Source: Piromyces finnis
Taxonomy: Eukaryota; Neocallimastigomycota; Neocallimastigomycetes; Neocallimastigales; Neocallimastigaceae
NCBI GenBank assembly: GCA_002104945.1
Contig: MCFH01000049.1
Location: forward strand, 1 to 64,000
Direction of reading: 5' to 3'
DNA: 64,000 nt
The notes beneath the pieces were generated by a model. It saw nothing but the letters and a program-made list of their open reading frames with translations, did no database searches and was not told the DNA's origin. Positions 36,901-49,113 of this stretch are shown in pieces; the first letter of the stretch is position 1, and each line of letters begins with the position of its first letter. A program made the translations under genes and the position numbers.

Positions 36901-39373
36901 TATATTATATTATATTATATTATATTATATTATATTATATTATATTATATTATATTATATTATATTATATTATATTATATTATATTATTTTAAAATGTAA
37001 TGAAAACTTACAAACAATGAAGTTGAGTAAGCTTTCCAATGGTATCAGGAAGAGTTGTTAAATTATTTCCGAATAAATCTCTATAAGATTATTTTAAATA
37101 AAAACTTTAATATTTATTTTAATTATTTTCTAAATCAAGAAAAACATACATTCTTTCAAGTTTTGTAAGATTTCCAATGGAATCGGGAAGAGTTGATAAA
37201 TTATTTTCTATCATCTCTCTAATATTTACAAATATTAAATATTAAATATTAATAATTGATTATAAAAATATTTATTTATTTTATAAAGTATTCATCAAAT
37301 TATATAAAACAAAATTTATACAGAGATGAAAGATTAGAAAAATTTCCAATGGAATCTGGAAGTGTTTCCAAATTATTATAATTTAAATACCTATAAAACA
37401 ATTATCAAAAAAAAAAAAAAAGAATAAATTAATACAATTCCAATTCTATTCAATAATAACATAAAATTTTATATTCTCTTTTTTTTTAAAAAAAAATAAA
37501 TCATAATTTAATTGTATTTTAAAAATTTATCACTTACAGTTGTTCAAGTTTTGTAAGCTTTCCAATGGTATCAGGAAGAGTTTTTAAATTATTATAATTT
37601 AAATACCTATAAAAGTATTTTAAAGAAAAGCATCAATATTAAAAAACTATTATTATTTTAATTATTTTCTAAATAAAAAAACATACAGTAAAGTGAGATT
37701 ACTAAGGTTTCCAATTGAATCTGGAAGTGTTTCCAAACTATTACTATTTAAACTCCTATAAAACAATTTTCAAAAAAAAAATGAATAAATAAATATTTTA
37801 GAATTTTTTAAAAAGAATGAAATTTCAATTCTATTCAATAATAATATAAATTTTTTATATTCTCTTTTTTTTTTTTAAAAAAAAAATAAATCATAATTTA
37901 ATTGTATTTTAAAAATTTAGCACTTACAGTTGTTCAAGATTTGTAAGTTTTCCAATGGTATCAGGAAGAGTTTTTAAATTATTTCCGTACAAAATTCTAT
38001 AAATTTATATAATTATATTAATAATTAAAAATCAATATAAATGTTAAAATAATTAATATTTAATATCTTTTTTTTTTTTTTTTTTTTTTTTTTGGAACAC
38101 ATACAACTCTTTTAGATTAACAAGATTTCCAATTTCAGAGGTAATTTTAGAAAAATCATTACCTCCTAAATTTCTTTTTAATTTATTTTTTAATTTTTAA
38201 AAATTATTAAAACTTTACAATGAAATTTTTTTTTCTCTTATTAATTTTATTATATATGCATTATCATACAATTTTTCAAGATTGGTAAAATTTCCAAAAA
38301 AACACGGAACCAATTCTAATTTATTATTTTGTATATCTCTTTAATTTTTTAAAAATAGAATTATTATACAATAAAATAATTTATTACTATTATTTCTTAT
38401 ATTTTTACTATAAATAATAATAATACATACAAACTCCAAAGTTCAGTCAAATTTCCAAATGAATCTGGGATGGAAGAAATTTCATTACTATTTAAATGTC
38501 TATTTTGTATTTTTATTTTAAAATAAGAAAATTAATAAAATATAATAATTATGATAATAATCATGTGATAAAAATGCACTTACAAATTCCATAAACCTCT
38601 TAATTCACCAATTTCATTAGGGATATTTTTTATATTGTTATAGCCTAAATCTCTATTATATTTTTTATATATAATTTAACTATTATTATTAATGTTTTTA
38701 TTTAATTTTATATTTAAATATTTAAAAAATAATTACTAACAAATATCTTAGATTAGTGAGTTTTCCTATTTCATTTGGAATATTGTTTATATCATTTTTG
38801 TATAAAAGTCTTTTTTTAATTTTTTTATTAAAATGAATATTTATTTACTAAAATTGATTTATAAATACTTTTATTTTATAATTAAAAAAAATATACAAAC
38901 AAATGTTCAAGATTTTTAAGATTTCCTATTTCAACTGGAATTTCAGTCAATTTATTTATAGAAAGATCTCTATATAAATTTATTTAAATAAATGAATAAA
39001 ATATAAAATATATACAGGTGGATAATTTAGGGTGATTCTCTTTAACTTATTTTAACTTTATTTACTTACAATTTTTTTAAGGTTGTTACATTAAAAATAA
39101 ATTCAGGAATCTCTAATAAGTCCTTTCTAGACATTAATCTTAATATTTTTTTTATTTTTTTAGTACTTTTGATAAACTACCAAGTAGATAAGAATAATAT
39201 ATTTATTTCATTATTAATAATATCAATACATACAATTCAATGGCATCTCCATTACTATCCTCTTTACAGTTATTATAATTTTCTACTTTTAGTTGTTCAC
39301 AAATTTCTTCGCATGAATATCCAAATGCTATTGTAATCAATAGCAATAAATTCATAATAAATTTTAATATCAT
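33908..39373 (-). CDS. Secreted LRR protein with two CBM18 chitin-binding domains (899 aa, 28 exons)
   Basis: Exon 1 (39373-39234) encodes a signal peptide (MILKFIMNLLLLITIAFGYS) and a Cys-containing cap. Exons 2-27 each encode exactly one LRR, 69 nt (23 aa) or a 60, 63 or 66 nt variant, e.g. 39138-39070, 38969-38901, 38809-38741, 38652-38584, 38499-38431 and onward to 34896-34837. Every intron is phase 2, cutting the conserved Leu codon. Repeats are LPDSIGNLTNL-like, and towards the end IPPEIGNLTKL. Exon 28 (34727-33908) holds a Cys motif (CKNLRKCGDQYEEC), a Thr/Ser linker likely O-glycosylated, and two CBM18 modules (about 792-836 and 853-899) with the CCSxYGWCG core. The coding sum is 2700 nt, a whole number of codons. 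CBM18 binds chitin, so the LRR domain could be displayed on the fungus's own wall or directed at chitinous targets. The ligand is unknown. Confidence 0.88.
35558..35855 (-). repeat. 148-bp tandem duplication of one LRR exon plus intron
   Basis: Exons 35705-35637 and 35853-35785, with their adjoining introns, repeat with a period of 148 bp. The ~115 bp from TATTAATTAAATTATTATTT through CTCAGGAGGAATCT are almost identical, with a T/C difference in the exon (IGN against IEN). It is a recent gain of one repeat within the LRR-CBM18 gene. Confidence 0.9.
36880..36988. repeat. Pentanucleotide microsatellite (TATAT/ATATT)n in an intron
   Basis: About 21 perfect TTATA-type units between LRR exons 36758-36826 and 37012-37080 of the CBM18 gene. 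It lies wholly in the intron, so length changes would not alter the protein unless splicing suffers. Confidence 0.9.
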
Positions 39374-41083
39374 TTTTATTAATTATTCTTTACACCTTTT
39401 GGCAAAAGATTAAAAAAAAAAAAAGGAAGGAAGAAAGAAGAAGAAAAAGAAAAAGAAAAATTCTTCTTTTATACCTTTTAAATTCGGAGGTGATTTAAAG
39501 AATTTCTTTTAAAAAAATTAATTTAAATAAATTGAATATATTGAAATATATTGTAATATATAATTAAATTTTTTAATTAAATTTTTAATTCTAATTAAAA
39601 AAATTTATTTAAATATAAAAAAAATAAATTAAAATATCTAATATATTACAATATACTCTAATATATAATTAAATTTAATATTATTATCTTTAACAAATAA
39701 TATTATTTTTAAATAACTAATATTTTTTGTAAAAATAATAATATTTGTAAAAAAAGATTTTAATAAAATATATATTGTTATATTGTTATATATAAATATT
39801 ATAAATATTGCTATACATTATTAGGAATCCTCTATTTTTAAAGGTTTTTTTTATAAATAATTATTTTAAAAATAATAAATTGAAAATGCTGATGAAAGAA
39901 AGGCAGATTTATCATTTATTTCCCCAAAAAAAATTCTTTTAAAAGAAATTCTTAATTCGGAAATTTTTTTTAATTAAAAAATTATAATTAATTAATTATA
40001 TTGTAATATATATTACTTTATACTATAATATATGATATTTATTAATTAATTATATGCATGTATAATAATTAGACTTTAATTATTATACTTGACTATTTTA
40101 CATTATAATTTTTTGTATATATATATTTTTGAATATTGAATATTAAATATTTTCTATGATTATTTAATAATAAATAATTTTTAATGAAAAGAATAACTAA
40201 TAATTAAGAAAGAGGTATATCAAAGATACTATATAGGATTATGGTTACTTTGATAACAAAGATATTTTTATTATTGATATAATGTAATAATAAAATGAAT
40301 TATAACAAATGATTATAGTGATAATACAAAGAAGGTAAGCCTGGAAAAAAGAATTGGAAAGAAGAAAAAACAAATTAACAATATAGAAACTAACATAGTA
40401 AAGAAAATTTTTATATTATATACAATTTATGCTATTTTATAAATTAGATATATATAATACTTATTATTATAAAATTTATTATTATTAGATGAGAGTACAT
40501 ACTCATAAAACATCTAAGGCTTATACTTTTGTTATTAAATTTAATATTCTTCTAATAATATAATAACATTAATCTATTTATATATCATATAAATATAAAA
40601 GTTTCATATATAAAAATTATGATTATATAGTCTAGAAATAGTAATACTCAAAAAAGTATATAATAGAAAAATTCACAATATTAATAATAATTATATAACT
40701 TGATTTATATCATTTATAGGAATGATATAATATAATGAATAGTACACACCTAATATTGGAAAAATTCATAAATGGATTTAATATAAAACTGAATTATATT
40801 ATATATAAAATTTAATATATATATTAACTAAAAATCCAATAATCTATTTTAACATCATTTTAATTAATAATATAATTTTATAAATGTTAGTGTCATGCAT
40901 TATATAAATAGATAAAAAAAAATAATATCTAATATAAAAAAACCTTTAATCCTTAATAATTTTATTTCAATAATTTTTAATTATTAATATTTATATTTAT
41001 TTTATTTGTCCTTTATAGACTCACTAATACATAATACATTAAATAAGTTGTAATTAAAAATGAGATAAAAATTGTTAAATATT
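39374..41083. other. 5' flank of the LRR-CBM18 gene and intergenic
   Basis: A purine tract on the plus strand at about 39409-39462 (GGAAGGAAGAAAGAAGAAG) is a C/T-rich tract on the coding strand 40-90 nt before the ATG, a common fungal promoter and transcription-start context. The rest, up to the end of the next gene, is AT-rich without recognisable genes. Confidence 0.45.
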
Positions 41084-42246
41084 TTACATATTATTTACAA
41101 AATACAGTATTTTTTGGTTAAAAGATTCACGATGTTTGTTATAAACATCGTCTGATTCGTTATATTCAAATTCTGTAATATCAATTGAACAACTTTCTCT
41201 ATTTAATATTTCGTTTGTTAATGAATTTGTATAAACAAATTTAGGGACAGAGTGATCAAAGGAAGAATTTGAAGTGACAGAGTTTTCATCAATAGTTATA
41301 ATGATATAATCTCCATTCTTACTTGTTCCAAAAATACTACCTACACATTCATGTCCAACAAGATAGTTTTTAGCTGGCATTGTAACATCTGCTGTAATTT
41401 TGTAGATTAAATAAATATTAAATTGATTATCATCAATAACTTCAATCTTTCCATTTGAACTTTTACCGAATTTATAACCAGAACATCCTTTTTGAGTACA
41501 GGTATAAATGCCATTCTTACTATTAATATAATAACCTAAATCCCCTTTTTTATTACATTCAAAAATATCATTATTAGTTTCACAATAATAAAGTAAACCT
41601 GGTATAGATTTGTCTTCTTGAAGTAAATGTTTATCTTCATCAACGACCAAGTTATAAGTTTTTTCTTCACAATTTACATCCTTATCTTCATTACACTTTA
41701 AAATAATATAATATAATATAATATAATATAATATAATATAATATAATATAATATAATATAATATAATATAATATAATATAATATAATATAATATAATATA
41801 ATATAATATAATATAATATAATATAATATAATATAATATAATATAATATAATATAATATAATATAATATAATATAATATAGCATTAATTAAAAAAAAAAA
41901 AGAGAAATCTTTATAATTTTTATTTTTATATACTATCATCTTCAATTGGATCTTCTTTTGGACCTATGATTATTATATTATAATGTTAGATTTCTATTTA
42001 TATTTTAATTTCATTAAAAGATAAATAAACATAAATAATAATAGATTTATACACTTTTTAAGACCGTAATAATTGCATCTTCTACTAATAATTGTATAAC
42101 ATAATCCAGTTGTAATTGACAAGTTTTATTTGCAGGATTCAATTCCATATTATCATAAATATTTAAATCAGGTATTTCACCAGTTAAACCAGAATTAACC
42201 TTGACATATCTGTTACAGTCATTTATTTTTAATCTTTTAAAAAATA
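41084..42246 (-). CDS. Cys-rich secreted-type protein, 3' exons (incomplete model)
   Basis: The last exon runs from about 41694 to the stop at 41084: about 200 codons with Cys spaced in YYCETNNDIFECNKKGDLGY and YTCTQKGCSGYKFG, then two similar hydrophilic units, ending near EFEYNESDDVY. The GYY.NS/C repeats recall Cys-rich extracellular repeat proteins of gut fungi, but I cannot name the family. An upstream exon at about 42242-42055 reads NDCNRYVKVNSGLTGEIPDL and continues to a GTATAA or GTGTAT donor. A short exon around 41967-41938 (PKEDPIEDD) probably lies between. An (ATATA)n tract sits where the last intron should end. No start or signal peptide was found, and upstream sequence holds a (TTA)n tract and decayed LRR exons. 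It may be a broken gene. Confidence 0.5.
41701..41880. repeat. Microsatellite (ATATA)36
   Basis: An uninterrupted 5-bp repeat over 180 bp. The minus-strand frame stays open through it and would give a repeating LYYII peptide, but I read it as intron because the acceptor-like TTTTAAAG follows it before the Cys-rich exon. Confidence 0.95.
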
Positions 42247-42269
42247 TTATAACATGAAAATAAAATTTC

Positions 42270-42486
<217 letters not shown>

Positions 42487-42499
42487 TAGTATAAACTTA

Positions 42500-42914
42500 T
42501 TTTAAAAGAATTCTAAATATTTTAGGTCTTCAGTTTCCGAAGGAATTGAATCTGCTAATTTGTTATTACTTAAATCTCTATATTATTAATAATTAAAATT
42601 AAAAAATATATAAAAAGCTTGTTTACTGTCTTCTTCTTTCTATGTATTAATAATTTAAAGTAATTCATTAATTCATTTTTACAAAGCTTCTAAATATTTA
42701 ATATTTTTTATATCCGATGGGATCGAGTCAGTTAATTAATAAAAATTTAGAATTCCTATTGAATATCAAATCAAATATAATATATATAATATTTATACAT
42801 TAATTCCACATATGGCATGGATCCAAATGAATCAGGGAATACAGTATTTTTGACTTTTTCTTTTGTAAATGTACTATCATATATTTTTAATATTTAATAT
42901 AAATTGTAGGTTCC

Positions 42915-42947
<33 letters not shown>

Positions 42948-43325
42948 TTAATAATTATCTATGGTAATATATTAACTACAAACTTTCTAAATATTGTAAA
43001 TTTTAAATACCTTCAGGAAAAGTCAAAGATAATTCATAATTACTGAAATTACTTTTTAAAATAAATAAAGGATTATTCTTTACCAATTAAATTATTAATA
43101 AATTTGCATTCAACATTAGTCTCTGTATTAATGAATGGATTATTCCTTAAATTTCTATTTTATATAATCAATATATAAATAGATATTTTAAGATATTAAT
43201 ATAACTATAAAAAAAATAATTTTTATTTTTTAATGTAAATATATATTTACAATTCTATTTTATCTGAGAGATCTTTAAATATTTGAGGAATTTCACCAAA
43301 TAATTGATTATTATTTAATTTTCTA
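42500..43325 (-). pseudogene. Decayed exons of a plant-type LRR gene
   Basis: Recognisable LRR exons on the minus strand: 43325-43254 (LNNNQLFGEIPQIFKDL), about 43157-43087 (LRNNPFINTE), about 43048-42980 with an in-frame stop after FPEGI, about 42872-42805 (VFPDSFGSMPYVEL), about 42715-42655 (LTDSIPSDIKNIKYLEAL, acceptor not recognisable) and 42577-42510 (LSNNKLADSIPSE, donor GT missing). The GxIP-type repeats resemble those of the R1-R4 array. The in-frame stop and lost splice sites suggest decay. It could be the ruined 5' part of the Cys-rich gene to its right in transcription. Confidence 0.65.
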
Positions 43326-43965
43326 TAATATATATTCAATTATAATATTTTTCAAATTAAAAAAAGCCACAAATGAATTTGACTAAAAAATATATAATCA
43401 GTTATATATATAAGTTGAAAATATATAGGTATTTATTATTAACAAAAGGCATATAAAAAAGTTTTAAAGTATCTAGAATATTTTTAAATATTTTTTTTAT
43501 TTAAAACCATAAAATAATAAATATTAATTGTTATTTGATGAAGTATAAAAATGATTTCTCAAAAACTAAACTATTTAATATTTATTAATTATATAAAAAC
43601 TAGAAAATTTTGTCAACTTTATTGAAGATATATTTTCCTTATTTAGATGATCTGGATAATTTATTTTGTTAAAATTATTACATAAATATTTCATATTCAA
43701 TAACTTGGTTTATATTTGGATAGAGAATTAGAAATCATTATTAAAAAATATATTTTTTATTACCATTTTAAAATAGATGAGATACAGTTATTAATGTATT
43801 AAAGCATTAAAATAGTTTCATTATATACCATTATGAATAATTTTAAAATTTTTTTGTTTATGAAAATATATTTTGTATTAAATACCATTTTCTGAATATT
43901 TCCAATTTAAATTACATATCTAAAGGTACTAAGAAGGAACTTAACCACATAATTAATTTGTCCGC
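43326..43965. other. Intergenic, no gene seen
   Basis: AT-rich spacer upstream of the decayed LRR exons. No signal peptide exon was found here. Confidence 0.4.
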
Positions 43966-43969
43966 CTGA

Positions 43970-44666
43970 TATATAGTAAACATTTTATTTTTTTATTTTT
44001 ATTTTATTTTAAAAATATTAAATACCTTTAATTTTTTTCCATATATTCGAAATAAATTTATTTATTAGTTGTAAAGTAATTGAATATTTATATATATAAA
44101 TATAAATATTTCAAATAATATCAAATCAGCATTTCCATATTACTAAAGCATCTTTTTTATATTAAACAAAAGTAGTATATATATATATATAAATATAAAA
44201 ATAAATAAATTCTAAATAAAAGTTATTATTTTCAATAATTTAAGATTAACTTTAAAAAAATACATTTAAATACATGTTAATTTTAAAAAGAAAAAAAAAC
44301 ACTATAAAGAATAATAAATAATAAATAGCTATTCTTTTTTAATTTTTCAAAATAAATAAAGTAACCAAAAAAGTTATTAAAATTAACCTGGTAAAGATAT
44401 GGAATATTTATTATAAACTTTAATTGAAATTAAACCATTTTTATTATTATAAAATTCCTTTATATATATAATTAAACTATTTAAATCTTATCGCTTTTAA
44501 AAAATAGATATTATCCATTTTTATTAATACTATATTATTTAAACATTGGACATTTTATTTAATTATTTAATAATTTTAGGATAAAATAAGTTTATTCCTG
44601 TATTAAGATACTTATCTTTCATTATAAATTATTTAATATTCTTTTATAGCATGTCGAAATAATATA
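43970..44666 (+). repeat. Inverted repeat arm, left of the receptor array
   Basis: The reverse complement of this ~697-bp stretch is at 59818-60511 with near identity. It runs from CTGATATATAGTAAACATTT here, mirrored near 60490-60511, to TTTATAGCATGTCGA here, mirrored at 59818. It has no ORF and a distance of about 15 kb. It may be a dispersed non-autonomous element in two orientations or the ends of a rearranged block. Confidence 0.85.
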
Positions 44667-44807
44667 TATATTTATAATTTATACAATCTTTGAATATTAA
44701 CATCTTATCATAATTTAATTATTAATTTGAAAATAAAAATTTTAATACTTTACATGTTTACATAGCTAAAAAAACTTTTTTTATTTTGGTGAAATTTTTG
44801 GTAAATC

Positions 44808-44841
<34 letters not shown>

Positions 44842-45386
44842 TATTTGTGTTGTTACTTTAAAAATAATTAATAAAAAGGTCAAAGGATTTATTATTATTT
44901 TTAAAAACCATACTATAATCTTTTTATTTATAATAATATTATAAAATATTATATTTAGTTACTACTAAAAACATTACTTTTTTTTAATATTAAAAACAAA
45001 CAAATTATAAAGTTTTTTTTTATTCCAAAGTATAATTTGTAACATAATGTATTAAAATAACGTATACAACAAATTTTTTATATAAATTTTCAGTTTAATT
45101 AATATTGAAAAAGTTAAAATTATGATAAATGTAATTCTTTCGCCGATGTAAATTTAAACATATTTATAGATTTGTAAAATAAATAAAAAGGAACATATAT
45201 GTTAAAATAATAACATTTCTTTATAGTCTAACAAAAATTAAAAAGTTTATGTTTTGAGTAATTTTTAAGAATTTATATTTATATAAAATTTTGAAATATT
45301 TATTAATTAAAAGAATGATAGAAATATAAAGTTATAATAAAGATTTCAAATTAAAGAAATTTAAATATTAGATATTTATTGATTTC
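44667..45386. other. 3' flank of R1
   Basis: AT-rich with an ATT run at 44815-44840. No coding content. Confidence 0.4.
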
Positions 45387-47852
45387 TTAATTTTCATCAT
45401 TTGAAGAATTATTTCTACTTTCTTCTATGGTAAAGTTTCTGTTTTTTGCTTTTAGATATATTAACACCACCACTGTAATAAATAATAGAATACATACTGA
45501 AATAATAATAATCGTTAAAAGAGGTGACCTTTTATCCTCTTCAGTTTCTAATAACGGATTATTTGATACATTTCTTAATATTTGAATTAAAAACGTAAAA
45601 TAATATAATTAATAATTTAACATCATAATAAAAAGAAATTTATATTAAAGTATATTTAAATTTATATTTTGATAGAGTAAAACTTATTTACAATTTTATA
45701 TCCTTTTTTTTTAATTCTTTTGGAATGGAACCACTTAAATTATTATCATTTAAGAGTCTATTTTGTTTTTCATATTAAAATAATATTAACAATAAAATAA
45801 AAATTGTAAATATATTATATTATATTTTGTTAACTTGTTCAATAAATAATAAAAACTTTTAATTACAAAGATTTTAAATTAGATAAATTTCCTAGCTCAG
45901 ATGGAATAGATCCTGATAATTTATTAAAAGATAAATCTCTATATTATACAAAAATAAGATATTATGCAAAAAAATATGTTATATTTTTTATTATTAATTA
46001 TCATTATTATTGTTGTTGTTGTTATTTTTATTTTAATTACAATTTTTCCATATTAGTTAGCTTTCCAAGTTCAGGAGGAATAGAATCTACCAGAAAGTTA
46101 TCGGATAAATCTCTATCATATTAAATTATACATTTAATATTAAATATAATAGTAAATATGTAATAATATTCATTTATTAAAATAAAGTATGTTAACATTC
46201 AGCAATTACAATGTTTTTAAATTAGACAAATTTCCGAGTTCAGAAGGTATAGAACCAATTAAATCATTTATATTAAGTTCTCTATTTTAAATAAAATAAT
46301 AATTATGTATATTACATAATAAGTAAATATTTAATTTTAAATAATAATGTTTTAAAATTTTTTAAATATATACAAATTCTTTAATTTTGATAATTTTCCA
46401 AATTCCCGAGGTATATGTCCAGATAAATAGTTATATGAAAAATCACTTTTTTATATTTAATAAAATATTAAGTATCAATCAATAAATGTATAGTATTTAA
46501 TATACTAATTAATATATTACATCAACTATAAATATAAATATTAAACCCATTTATTATTACATTCTTTCCAGATTTGATAAATTTCCAAGTTCGGATGGTA
46601 TTTTACCATCTATTAAATTTTGATCTATAACTCTTTTCAAATGAAAGTTATGGGAAATAATAAATTATTATTTAATAGTATTTAATTGATTGATATTTAA
46701 TTATTATTTTTAATTAATTACAATGTTTTTAAATTTGATAATTTTCCAAGTGAAGAAGGAATTGAACCTGTTATATTATTTCTAGTAATATACCTTTTTT
46801 TTTTTCGTATAAAGTATATAATAAATTAATGCCTTTTTCATAAACATGTAACATAAAATGATATCTAAATAGTTACATTTCTTTCAAATTTGTTAAATTT
46901 CCAAGTTCAGATGGCAAAGTACCATTTATACTTTTTCCATGCAAATATCTTTAATGAATTAAAAGTAAATTCAAAATTTAATAAACATAACAATAATAAT
47001 TAATATAAGAAATTTTAATAAATACAGTACATATATTCTAATTTTGATAAGTTTCCAAGTTCAGGTGGTATGGTACTAGATAATTTATCTCCATATATAT
47101 ATCTATTGAAATGTACAAAATATGTTATTATAAATATAAAAACATATTTGATGATTAATAAAATAATATAATTAGGTAAAAAAGCATTTACAAATATTCT
47201 AGATTTGTTAAGTTTCCGAGCTCAGATGGTATAGAACCTTTTAAATTTTTTCCACTTATACTCCTGTTTCCAAATAAAAATATATATAAATATAAAAATC
47301 ATTTTTTAATAGATATAATATTTATTATGTATTATAAAGCATTACAAATATGTTAGATATGTTAAATTTCCAAATTCAGGTGGTATGGATCTATTTAAAC
47401 AGTAAAAATATATTTGAATATTTTATTAATAAATATTATAAAATCTTGAATATATAATGATCATTTATATAAAAAGTAATATTAGTAATATTAAAAAAAA
47501 AAAAAAAAAAACGTATTACTTTTCATTTGTAATATCTTCAACTTCATCAGAATTTGAATAACCAAAATTAAAATTTCTTTTATTTAATAAAAATTGTTAT
47601 TAATACTACTAATAAAAAATATTTACAATTATAAATATCTAATAATGAAATAAATATTTTAATATTAATTCATTACATTCTAATTATATGACCATCATCT
47701 GAACATATAATATTCTTGTGTATACAACAATCAAATGATAGATCTATATTTAATAATTTATTTACTATTTCACATTCTTTATTAATATCTTTTTCAGCAA
47801 GTATAAATTTTATTATAAAAATGAAATTAATCAATAAAATAAATATATTCAT
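45387..47852 (-). CDS. R1: plant-type LRR receptor-like membrane protein (392 aa, 14 exons)
   Basis: The ATG at 47852 begins a signal peptide (MNIFILLINFIFIIKFILA). Exon 1 (47852-47677) ends with a cap FDCCIHKNIICSDDGHIIR, resembling the plant LRRNT CC...C...G pattern. Exon 2 (47576-47520) is a hydrophilic link, exon 3 (47390-47346) a half repeat. Exons 4-12 are each 72 nt and encode one 24-residue LRR of type LxxNxLxGSIPxELGNLxNL: 47263-47192, 47102-47031, 46948-46877, 46793-46722, 46632-46561, 46445-46374, 46281-46210, 46112-46041, 45938-45867. Exon 13 is 45757-45692. Exon 14 (45573-45387) encodes an acidic stalk, a TM helix (about 349-371) and a 21-residue tail. All introns are phase 2 and the sum is 1179 nt. 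With no kinase it resembles plant receptor-like proteins, which signal through partners. The ligand is unknown. Confidence 0.9.
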
Positions 47853-49082
47853 TATCAAAAATATTTTTATACTATTTAAAAATAATAAAATGAAAGGTAT
47901 AATAAAAAAAATCCTACTAAATCTATTATTTTTTAAAAATACTTTAATAACTTTTATAGGACTATTAATAAAAATTAAAAATAAAATTTTCCATCCGTGT
48001 ATGGAATAAGGTTCAATGATAAATTGTAATTATTTATGTTTTTAAGAAAAGTATTAATTTTCTTTTTAATGAACTTTAAATTATTTAATTTTATTTTGAA
48101 TTATGTTAGCTCTGTTTAATTGTACTATTTTTCTATTATTTAAACTATTTGAAATTATCATTTCTCCCGATAGCATATGGCTAACAATACAAAATACTAT
48201 AGAAATACGCTCTATATAGAATTAATAAGAATTAATGAATAATTTTCCTATTTCTAATAATTAAAGATACATAATTCTATATGGACTATTATAAAAAATA
48301 TAACATTTAATTATTAGCTATTTTTGATGTTTCCTACATTTATATACATTATTTAATATTTTAATACAATAATTACTTATATAATGAACTATAATTTTTA
48401 TTATTTTATATTTCATATCTACTAATTATTAGAATGACTCAATTTAATAATTAAAGCCCATTAAATAAGAATAAATATATTATATTTATTGTTTTTAATC
48501 AGCATAGATTAAAAGGTTCAGTTCCTTTACATAATATGTAAATTGACATATTTAATTATGTTTTAATAAAAGTTTTATACTAATTTTCTATGCTATTTTA
48601 AATTATAATTTTAATATATCCTTTTTTTCTCAAGTATCATTTAAAAAAAAAACAAATAATTCATCTTAAATATTGCTATAAAAATTAGTTATTTAAAATA
48701 TATTCTCTCTTTATTTAAGCTTTACATAATTATTGTTATTTATTTTATTGAGCTTTTCTATTAGAATTGGACTATTACAGAAACAATTTATTAAAAATAA
48801 TGTTTTCGTTCGTTGTGTTAATTAGAATGTCAGATAATGGCATGCACTCATAGAGATTATATAATGTATAGATAGGGTGAAATGTATTAAAATTGGTAAT
48901 CTTGTTGTGTTTTATTTATATTTCCATTAATTTTTATAAATATACAATTATTACATGAAATAATTTTTGTTTATCTTATTATATTATATATATATATATA
49001 TCAAATAAAATTAAACAGTATGACAATTTTAGTTAATATTTTTATACACTAAATTGAAAATAAAATGAATTATTTGAATTTA

Positions 49083-49113
<31 letters not shown>

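Noticed and set aside
34837-39138. Regular ~70-nt units spaced by 80-200 nt, CRISPR-like at first glance
   Set aside because: The units are diverged, encode LRRs in one continuous phase-2 spliced frame and are flanked by splice sites. They are exons.
41691-41945. LYYII-repeat ORF as an N-terminus of the Cys-rich protein
   Set aside because: It arises from the (ATATA)n tract being stop-free in this frame. An intron acceptor before the Cys-rich exon is more likely, though I cannot prove it.
47716-48009. 97-codon plus-strand ORF
   Set aside because: Antisense to the signal-peptide exon of R1. The similar case at 56410-56601 is antisense to R3 exon 4.
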